Shown here piece by piece: positions 55,505-64,000 of a DNA stretch of 64,000 nt (its first letter is position 1; every line of letters starts with the position of its first letter). Location: contig CP114496.1 of NCBI GenBank assembly GCA_027186245.1, positions 9,450,001-9,514,000 on the forward strand, in the 5' to 3' direction. Source of the DNA: Coriaria nepalensis (lineage: Eukaryota > Streptophyta > Magnoliopsida > Cucurbitales > Coriariaceae). The notes under the pieces are model-generated. The model worked only from the letters and a program-made list of their open reading frames with translations. It was not told where the DNA came from and did not search any database. Made by a program: the position numbers and the translations under genes.

Positions 55505-57117
55505 ATGGCGATCTCGAATTTTCGATGGCGAAATCGCCATTTCTTAATCGCCTGTCTCTCTTCTTCATTCGCTCGAAATCTATGTTTATATCTATACATC
55601 TTCCGCTCTCACATTTCTACCATTTCTTCAGATCCGCATTTTCCCTGGCGAAATGCCGCCTTCATTACGATTTACGACGCTTTCTTTCAACTCGACGGCG
55701 TATCCTGTAGGATACGAGATGATCATAAACCTTCCGGCTCAGATATCAAATTCGCACCACAGTCGCTGACCACGACCAGCTAGAGTAAGCAATCTGGATT
55801 CTGATAACTCGGATGAAACGGAGTCGCATGAGAAATCTATCTCGGAGTTAGGGTTTGAGAGCTGGTTTGATCCGAAGCTGATGAGCGATAGTAATCAGCT
55901 CGGTTCGGAAAATGTGGAAATGGATAAAGGCGAACAAAAGGAGGAAGGGATCGTACGGATCGGATTCTGATGGAGAGGGGAGTAAATCGCTGGAGGAAGG
56001 TTTTGGGAATTGAAGCTTGAAGTAGTTGAATTCAACACTTATCACAAGAGAGAGGAGCAATATAAGATGGGAGAAGGACGAGCATTATAAGATGGTGTGA
56101 TTCCATGCCTATTATTTTTATCTAAGATTTTGAGTTATGTCATTAGATATCAGGGTATGGTTAAAGGTTAGAGTGGAGTTTTCTGTTTGGGAGGGGCTAC
56201 CTCAACCTGGGATGCTGATTCACTTGTGTGTTTAGCTACTTCTGGAATCCTTATTTGTATGTTGGTTTATTCCTTATCTTTTTCCGTATCGTAAAATTCT
56301 TATTCATACGTGCTGCCCTTATTCATGTCATTGAGCGAGAACCTTAAGAGCATATCAAGGCCGAGGACATAAACGAACCAGCTGATTCTTCTGTGTGGAA
56401 ATTTGGCAAGTTCCTCCTAGGTTTTTGCCATGGGAGCATATCAAAGACGAGGACATAAAAAAAACCAGCTGCTTCTTCTGTGGGGAAATTTAGCAAGTTC
56501 CTCCCAGATTTTCTGCCATGGGAGCATATCAAAGACGAGGACATAAAAAAACCAGCTGCTTCTTCTGTGGGGAAATCTGGCAAGTTCCTCCTAGGTTTTC
56601 TGTCATCGAAGTAAGTATTTTTTTCTTTAATTTGTATGAGTCTAATGAACTACACATAGTACTACCGTATTTATCGTTGTTATTATTCTGCCATTTATAA
56701 ATATGACTATACGACCCTTTTCAATCTCCTTACTTATTGTGAACACAGAATATGTTCATTTGAGCTGCCTCTTTCAATCATTCCTCGTCTTCTTGCATGC
56801 TTTTCTGCCCTTCTCCTAGGTTGGAGGTGAAAAGATGTATGAGAAAGCAAGAAGAGAAAGTGTAGAGCTTTCACCTAGACGGATTTCAATTTCGCCAATT
56901 TGACATGGACAAAGCTTTAGATGATCGATAAAAAATATGGAATTGCGAATCAATAATTAATATACCAACTGTTACAGAATATGTGAGGATACTCATACCC
57001 TGAGATATGCTTTACGACATAATGTTGCGTATTTTTTGCAGACAAAATTTGATTTTCCGGGTTACTTGTTTTCAAGGGACATCCTTGCAGATCTCGGGAA
57101 GGCTCTTACCAGGTAAT
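55505..57117 (+). pseudogene. Unidentified eroded gene with 29-residue repeats
   Basis: I do not recognise this gene. From 55505 a 92-codon frame starts MAISNFRWRNRHFLIACLSS. An acidic stretch in another frame follows at 55800-55970 (SDETESHEKSISELGFESWF, DPKLMSDSNQLGSENVEMDK), then stops. At 56348-56591 three tandem copies encode a 29-residue unit (EHIKDEDIKKPAASSVGKSG ending KFLLGFL). The third ends in a donor-like site TCGAAGTAAGTA. An exon-like piece at about 57048-57111 reads KFDFPGYLFSRDILADLGKA. The frames do not join, so this is either a decayed multi-exon gene or exons I have mis-assembled. Confidence 0.35.
56348..56594 (+). repeat. Three-copy tandem repeat, about 87 bp (29 codons)
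   Basis: Units start GAGCATATCAA at 56348, 56434 and 56522. Spacing is 86 then 88 bases. A missing base in copy 1 and an extra A in copy 2 cancel, so the array total fits an ancestral 87-base coding unit. Confidence 0.9.
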
Positions 57118-58696
57118 CCTCTTTAAATTCAATCGGTACAAATTTGCTGATTTTGACTAAAGCGGGTGTATATTTTATGAAATATGATTCCATCCTTGCT
57201 CATTTAAGTGTTCTTCGGAGGGTTCAATTGGTAAGACTGTTTAATTTTAGTTGATGTAGTCCTGTAGAGAAGGAAACATAACTTTTAGCCTACTACCTAT
57301 ATACCTATCCTATATACATATATACAAACAGTAGATTTTAGAAAAGAAAAGGAATAGGAGTGAACAGAAAAATGACAAGTATGTGTAACAGTAGATTTTT
57401 AAAAAAAATATCAGGACCAATATGTATCAGACGATGCATGGGAATTCAAAGAGCTCGAAGATGCAATCTGAAGGTCTCCTGTAATGCCAACGTGGGCAAT
57501 CACCGTCCACGCGTAAAGCCGACTGAAACTTCCCTAAAAAATGGTAAAAGGGCTCATTTTAATTATTCGCTATTATTTCAAGGCCCAAAAGTTAAATCCA
57601 TGTATTTTGACGCCCCAATAAGAAAGCCCAACAATATATCACTGCCTAAATCATAGCCCATTATAAGCATTCGTATAATATATAAAATTGAACAGATTGT
57701 GGTCTGCCATTAAGCAATCTGGATTTTGCAAGTTCATTAGGAAAGTTGAAAATGAAGCCCTGACAATTGACATCTCCTATCAAATGATATAGCATAATGC
57801 AGATGAAAGTATAACATGAACATAATCAAAACTCCAGTCATATAGACTTTGAACATCATCGTTGACTCATATACATGGTGATCCAAGACCTAGAATCTAG
57901 CTGAGAGAAAATGAAGTTATGTAGCACAATACTAGCGTACATAAAGCATAAAGGTAAATCAAATAGCTTCAATTTTCACTGTCTCACCTTTCGTCAGGCT
58001 TCTTCAGTTCCTACTCATTCTTTATAAGCAAGGAGTCCAAAAGGCCCCGATCCATCTCCCAATGAAGATCGGAGGGAATCAATTACCTTACTGTCGGATT
58101 AGACGGTGGCGAAAATTTCATAAATTTCATCTTACGCGAGGCTACTCAGGGTGAGGAGAGTGGGCGCGCCTTGGCAAAGGAGAGAGAGAGAGAGAGAGGA
58201 GTGATCTTACTTGGGGAGAGGGGCTTCGATTTTGGGGAGAATTTCTAATTTTGGGAAGAGCGGGAAAATATCGCGCGAATTTCTGAGATAAGGGCAGAAG
58301 GGGCATATTTGGCGGGAATTTCTGGGACCAAGTATATACCGTGGATGAGAAACGAGAAAGGATCCAAGCCGTTGGATACGTAATAGTAGGGCTATTGCTG
58401 GGCCTGGGCCTCGTGAGTCTTCTTGGGCCATTCACGAAAGAAGTCATTTCGAGTGCATGATTGGATAAGAAGGCAACTACATGAAATGTCGATAGGAATG
58501 GGAAGCCGAAATAGAAATTTTCAACTTTGCAGTTGTGATCAAATATACTTAGACTTGTAAATATACATTATCTGGAGTAATTATGAAGGCCCCTCTCTCT
58601 ATCAAGTGATTCTTATGTATTAACAATAATACTCTGTCCACCTTTGGATTTAAAAGTGTCCACTGAAAAATAAACACAACATACAGTTACGCCAAG
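57118..58696. other. Intergenic with duplicated promoter-like block
   Basis: No gene is supported. It has AT-rich sequence, a GAGA tract at about 58180-58199, and at 58340-58450 a copy of the block upstream of the glutaredoxin gene, including CTGGGCCTGGGCCTCG. Open frames at 57360-57656 (+) and 58142-58447 (-) have no recognisable motif. Confidence 0.55.
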
Positions 58697-60016
58697 ACTG
58701 AAGATTCTTGGAGCTTACTCCCGAGTTTATGAGCCACGGCATCGATGAATTCTTCCGTGTTCATGTAAGACTCCCTCAATACCCTGGAAGTGATTGCAGC
58801 GTTGCAACACTTTCCCATGATATTATCTTCCATGAAGGGGGAATCGGGCTTACTTGGGTCCATGGATTAGTAAGGCAAGATCCTTTGTCATTTTTCCTGA
58901 TTCGACTGTCCCAATGCATGAAGCCTCCAATTTGTGTACAAAATCCAGCAACCTGTCATTCTTATCTAGTTTGGCCCTGGAGACAGGTTGTTATAGCTCA
59001 AGTTAGTAAGAGGGTTCAACATCTTTACCAGTGTAACTTGTTTTCCATATGGTTTAAAATTTACAAAATTACAAATGAGAGTTAGTAGCAAGGAATACTT
59101 ATGCTCAAGTCCCCTAGTCCATGCAAAAATGGATGCAATACTATTTGTAATGGTTTCTTGTCCCTTCTGATGTATTCGGTAATGCCTAGTCACAGTCCCA
59201 TGAGCAGCCTCAGCCTCTAATGTCTTCCCATGCGATGAAACTGTACAAAATCATGACTGTTAGAAACTGTAGGACTGGCTATATTAACTTACTGTAGGCA
59301 GTAAAAATGAAGGTTTTCTTGTAGTTTATATTAATACAAACCAATGCAGAAGTCATTAGGCCCAAGGAACCAAATCCTGCACAAGACAACAGGCATTCAG
59401 AAACCAGACCAGATACATATGATAATTGATGATAGTATCAGTGGCACGGTACTGATCACTGAAGGCATGCCTGCCAATACAAATGGGTTTCTTCCAACCC
59501 GTAGCTAGACATTAGTACTTGCTTATTTTTTTGACAATTTACCAAACTCCGCACAAAACAAGCATGAAAACTCACCGGGTACAAGTCTTGGAATGTTCCG
59601 GCGCATAATCGGTTCTCAGAAAACAGTACCTACAGAAAATAACCTTTCAGTGTGAAGCTTTGTAAAGGCGAGACACAAAGAAGTGACATTTAGGAGAATG
59701 AAAAGCATCATGATAACACCAAAAATTTGGATGAAGAAATAAAAATATGATATCCAGTTCAAACATTCCACATTCAATGAAATATGAATGACTGGAAAAG
59801 TTTCCCAATTAATCAAGCCTTCTGATCCTCAAAAGCTGCAATAAAGTCTTCATAGAGTTGATGATCATATATTGCACCATATTCATATCGATGGGCTATT
59901 TTGTTTAGTAAATACGAACCATTCAGAATGTTTCTGATTGTGCCATTGGGACTCCTCCACATAGACTTAACCAATTCCTTCACTCTCGTCTCATCTGAGT
60001 ATAAGAAAAAGATCAT
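58697..60016 (-). pseudogene. NADP-dependent isocitrate dehydrogenase pseudogene
   Basis: Exons of NADP-ICDH, which decarboxylates isocitrate to 2-oxoglutarate, are scattered on the minus strand. At about 59930-60000 is TRVKELVKSMWRSPNGTIRN then ILNGS. It is followed at once by EYGAIYDHQLYEDFIAAFED, which resembles a distant downstream part, implying a large internal deletion. At 59120-59240 is [20 protein letters not shown] then [20 protein letters not shown]. At 58870-58968 is [20 protein letters not shown] then [16 protein letters not shown]. At 58697-58790 is YMNTEEFIDAVAHKLGSKLQ to the stop. The substrate- and NADP-binding middle is missing. Introns remain. A transit-like MAGATILSSSIALKNSRLSF at about 60540-60612 (-) may be the old first exon. 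Confidence 0.88.
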
Positions 60017-60935
60017 GAAGAATAATAGGCATTAACCACAACTGGTAATATTAACAGTGAAGGAAAACACTCCAATTTCAATGTGCTAAATTTTTTCTCC
60101 CCACATTTGGGAGACCAAAATAGCACAATAAATAAGCACAGATGACCTGGTGTTATTGTAGCACATTTCACAGCAACTTATACCTGTTTCACAGAAACGC
60201 TTAGAACAGATATTGTTGGCCTGCTTTTAATCGGTGTATAATAAACTCCTTTCATATTTTCTCAGTAATTTGATTCTTTGAAGATATTCTGATGAACATC
60301 TAACAATATTATCATCTACATTACTATATTATTGGGAAAGTACATATTGGACCTACAGTAAAGTGACGTGAGCCCTTACTTAATTCGAAGTGTTTCCAGT
60401 CTTTGACATGAGTCAGTCTGGAGATCCCATCGTTTATCTCATTAGTCTATGTCATATAGAAATTCCAAATTCCAAGGCGGGAGTGATGCGAGCGGAGAAA
60501 GAAACGAGGTTCCTGATACCGGTACTTCCATCGAGTAGCCTAGATCGAAGGGAAGGACAATCTACTGTTCTTCAGAGCAATCGACGACGATAGTATCGTA
60601 GCCCCCGCCATTGTAGTTAATCGGATTCCTTCTCTAAACATTCAAGTTTCGTTTACGGCGGGTGGGTTTAAGATTCATGTGCGCGTTTATTTTCTGGGCC
60701 AAATGGACGAAAATAATAAACTTTTATTTTTAAGGTTAGCCACCTGGCCCACTTGCATATTAACACAAGTACTGTAGAGGAGCCAGTCCAATTTCCCGCG
60801 GTCCCACCGGAAAACGATCTTACCAAATATCGCGCGCAGCGAATCGAAACCCCTTAAACCCCCCATTTTAACGTTCTCTTCACTGTGCTTTAAACCCTAC
60901 GCTCTCTGAAACCCCTTTCTCTATCGTCCCCTGCC
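60017..60935. other. Intergenic/promoter of PNPase, with possible remnant ICDH first exon
   Basis: About 300 bases of AT-rich sequence, then a minus-strand segment at about 60540-60612 encoding a Ser-rich organelle-leader-like start before a stop. The 5' flank of the PNPase gene contains GGGCC/TGGGCC-type elements near 60697 and 60746 and a leader with CTTTAAACCCTA telo-box-like sequence at 60890-60900. Confidence 0.5.
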
Positions 60936-63900
60936 ATGGCGTTCGTGGCTAGAAAAGCAAATCCGCTTCTATCTTCTATCCCACACTTTCTCACGTGGCG
61001 CACCCTAGGGTTCAGAACCATTTGCAGTGGTCGCCTTGGATTTGCGTCCGAGTCTCAGAAGCTCGATTCTGAACAGCCTGTGGCTGGGATCAAGGTCCTC
61101 GAGACATTCAAGGAAGAGTTCGAGATTGGATCACGGGTAATTACGCTTGAAACTGGTAAGATCGCTCGATTCGCTAATGGTGCGGTTGTTTTGGGAATGG
61201 AAGAGACCAAGGTTTTATCAACTGTGGCCTCCGCTAAAGGAGATGGTCTTCGTGATTTTCTACCTCTCTCTGTATGTGGAAATTTTCGTTTCCAGTTCGA
61301 TCCTTTATATATTTAGAGTTGCATGTTTTGGAAGTTTTAGTTTTGGCTTAAATGGCTATTTCATTTTACATGCAAGTTTGGTGCTTTTTTTCCGATGATG
61401 ATCATTTTCGGTTGTTACTTGAAGAATGCGTTTTTCGCTATTCTGCCATATGCATTATTATGCCCAGTCTGAACTTGAAGAAAAAATCACTACAATTGAG
61501 TCGCATAGAAAGATAAAATTTATCCATTTTTTTCTCATTATCGCATGACCTTGCTTGTAAGAATCATTTGTTTACCAGTCTTTCATCTTGATATTGTGCA
61601 CAAATTCATTTCTAAAATATGGCCTATTAATTTTCTTTTGCTTATAAGGTTGAGTACCAAGAGAAGCAATTTGCCCAAGGTGTGATCCCAAACACATTCA
61701 TGCGGAGGGAGGGAGCTCCAAAAGAACGTGAGCTTTTATGCGGTCGCATTATAGACCGACCCATACGACCACTATTTCCTGCTGGGTTTTACCATGAAGT
61801 TCAGGTATGATGTTTTTTTTTTTTTTTTTCAATTATTTCTAGACATCGTAATTTGTGAATATAAATAGTTAAATGATTTTTAATGCATATCACCCGATAC
61901 GAAGGTAATGGCCAGCGTTCTTTCTTCTGACGGAAAGCAAGATCCCGATGTAATGGCAGCTAATGCAACATCTGCTGCTCTTATGTTATCAGATATTCCT
62001 TGGGGTGGCCCCATTGGAGTGATACGTATAGGAAGAATTTCTGGGCAATTTGTTATCAACCCTACTATGGATGAGGTAATTCCCTTTTTTTTTTTTTTGT
62101 AGAGTATACCTTCTTTTGCTGTCCTGGGATCTTTATTTTGATGCAGATATAGTTCTGTTCAACATTGTTTTTGAAAACAGCTTCCTTTATGTTGTCTATT
62201 TTAGTTTCCTTGGTAATTGCTAGGTTGTTGAGGTTTAAGTAATAGCATTTCCATATATTAGTTACCTTTATATTCAATGCGATGCAGCTTAATTTGAGTG
62301 ATCTCAACTTAGTATATGCCTGTACGAGAGACAAAACTTTAATGATTGATGTCCAAGCACGTGAAATCTCAGAGAAAGATCTTGAAGCTGGTTTAAGGCT
62401 CGCTCATCCTGAAGTAAGTCTAAATTCTTGAACATGGTGTTTTTATTCTCCGAATGTTACTGAGAAGCTGAACTTTGATCATTCAGGCAGTTAAGTATAT
62501 TGAACCTCAAATCAGACTGGCTTATAAGGCTGGTAAATCTAAGAAGGAGTATAAATTGTCTATGATGTCTGAAAGAACATTGGAGAAAGTTACCGAGCTA
62601 GCAGCAGCACCTATTGAAGCTGTTTTTACTGATCCCTCATATGGCAAGGTGGGTGTTGTTACTGTCTGTGAAACAGAATATTGATTAGGTGGAAATCGTA
62701 GAGTTATCCCTATTTTGATTCTGTATTGTTCTGTTATTGCCTACAGTTTGAACGGGGAGAGGCTTTGGATGAGATTACTCAAGATGTGAAGAGAACACTT
62801 GAAGAAGAATGTGATGAAGAAAGCTTAAAAGTTCTATCAAAGGCAGTAGACACAGTGAGGAAAAGGGTAAGCATGCCTTAATAAACTTTTCTATCCAGCA
62901 TGCCAATATATCTCTTGCATTTTTCAGAATATATGTATACGTTATTTAAATTTCAATTGTTATGTATCTTCTTTGGAAATAAGATATTTGTTAACTTAAT
63001 TGAAAAAATATCAGATTGTTCGTAAAAGGATTATTAAAGAAGGATTTAGAGTTGATGGTAGACAACTTGATGAAGTTAGGCCTTTGTATTGTGAAGCTGG
63101 TTACTTGTCTACATTGCATGGATCGTCGATCTTTAATCGTGGAGATACTCAGGTCAGTGACAATCATGTGATTCTATAAGATATATGAAAAACTTGATTT
63201 GCTTTGTATCCCGTATGTTGTTCATATCCTGATTTTATTCATTGATATACACAGGTTCTTTGCACTGTTACACTTGGAGCACCTGGAGATGCACAACGCC
63301 TGGAGTCCCTTGTTGGTCCCCCAACAAAACGATTCATGCTTCACTATAGCTTTCCCCCATTCTCAATAAATGAAGTTGGAAAACGTGTTGGGCTGAACAG
63401 GCGTGAAGTTGGGCATGGTAATCTAGTTTGTACTATCCATCTGACCCTTTTGCAAATGGACATCTTACTAAAAACATTTCTGAAAAAGTTATTGATTAGA
63501 TTTATAATGTTGAACTCTTTTAAAAAGGGCTGTTCTCAATTATTCGTAGGAACTCTTGCTGAAAAAGCTCTACTTGCTGTGCTACCTCCTGAAGATGACT
63601 TTCCATATACTGTTCGTGTGACATCAGAAGTCATGGCTTCGGATGGCTCCACATCAATGGCAACTGTCTGTGGGGGTATCTTTTCTTACCATAATAATAG
63701 CTGATGACACAAATGATTGGTGCTTACTGTCTGTTTTTTGCTTTTGAATGGAGGATATTGATTATGTGTATGTCCTGTGATGATTAATATTGTTTGATTG
63801 ATATTAACTAGACTTTCCTAAACCTGTGTCCAAATTTTGACCAGTGGCTTGTGCTTAAATTAGTATTATATATTGATTATTTTATAAGCTTTCTCTTGTA

Positions 63901-64000
63901 GGCAGTATGGCTTTAATGGATGCTGGCATTCCATTACGTGAACATGTAGCTGGTGTTTCTGTGGGGCTTGTTAGTGAAATTGATCCAGAAACTGGTTCAA
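60936..64000 (+). CDS. PNP2: Polyribonucleotide nucleotidyltransferase (PNPase), mitochondrial; 3' end beyond the window
   Basis: 3'-5' phosphorolytic exoribonuclease and polyadenylation enzyme. The ATG at 60936 starts a mitochondrial-type leader ([20 protein letters not shown]). The first RNase PH domain follows: [80 protein letters not shown] and [20 protein letters not shown]. Next is the helical linker ([40 protein letters not shown]). The second RNase PH domain begins at [20 protein letters not shown] and continues [60 protein letters not shown] and [20 protein letters not shown]. The sequence ends there; KH and S1 domains should lie beyond 64000. No break was seen. Confidence 0.95.

Noticed and set aside
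56344..56583. Minus-strand repeated frame with PTEEAAGFF units
   Set aside because: Reverse reading of the plus-strand 87-bp tandem repeat; neither strand is proven, but the plus frame has a splice-like end and the minus has none.
58142..58447. Minus-strand frame resembling the one at 55112-55297 (TAWILSRFS shared)
   Set aside because: The resemblance comes from the duplicated promoter block; both frames are proline/serine-rich and cover TGGGCC promoter elements.

Overview
This is plant nuclear DNA, most likely from a eudicot. Almost every gene is split by short AT-rich GT..AG introns. There are plastid and mitochondrial targeting sequences, one plant-type tRNA-Pro, many microsatellites and MITE-like inverted repeats, and no bacterial-style operons. 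From memory of Arabidopsis locus numbers (not checked here), the gene order is a composite of Arabidopsis blocks around At5g40280-At5g40370, At3g27785-At3g27970, At5g14450-At5g14740 and At3g01500-At3g01540. The window therefore seems to keep an older order that Arabidopsis split among duplicated blocks.

Layout. 0.2-6 kb: farnesyltransferase beta subunit (ERA1), then a medium-chain reductase of the 2-methylene-furan-3-one/alkenal type, both on +. 6.9-8.6 kb (-): zinc-finger plus exonuclease-domain protein whose nuclease site looks dead. 11.7-12.5 kb (+): decayed kinesin-light-chain-related gene. 12.9-14.4 kb (-): GDSL esterase/lipase. 14.9-17.5 kb (+): OM47-like outer-membrane beta-barrel protein. 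17.9-19.7 kb (+): decayed DEG1 protease gene. 20.1-25.6 kb (-): tandem beta-carbonic anhydrases, a cytosolic-type copy and a plastid-targeted copy. 26-27.3 kb: two inverted-repeat elements. 27.8-28.6 kb (-): DUF1645 protein. 30.0-31.4 kb (+): F-box pseudogene. 31.8-32.9 kb (-): proteasome assembly chaperone 3-like. 33.4-34.7 kb (+): universal stress protein. 35.6-37.2 kb (-): PWWP-family C-terminal region without a PWWP domain. 38.4-39.0 kb (-): plastid ribosomal protein bL12. 39.2 kb (-): tRNA-Pro(UGG). 39.6-42.1 kb (-): peroxisomal-membrane monodehydroascorbate reductase (MDAR4). 42.9-44.1 kb (-): ARF GTPase pseudogene. 45.6-49.2 kb (+): WW-domain DEAD-box RNA helicase. 50.7-52.9 kb (+): R2R3-MYB of the MYB115/118 type. 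53.8-55.1 kb (-): glutaredoxin C2. 55.5-57.1 kb (+): unidentified eroded gene with 29-residue repeats. 58.7-60.0 kb (-): NADP-isocitrate dehydrogenase pseudogene. 60.9 kb to the right edge (+): mitochondrial polynucleotide phosphorylase, cut by the window end.

Main theme: at least five of about twenty-two recognisable protein genes are decayed but keep their introns, strand and expected syntenic position. They are KLCR, DEG1, ARF and NADP-ICDH, plus an F-box gene whose expected position I cannot state. That looks like gene loss after a large-scale duplication rather than retroposition. The intact genes have unrelated housekeeping, redox, proteostasis and regulatory roles. They share no pathway beyond a loose redox theme (MDAR4, GRX, alkenal reductase) and the carbonic anhydrase pair.
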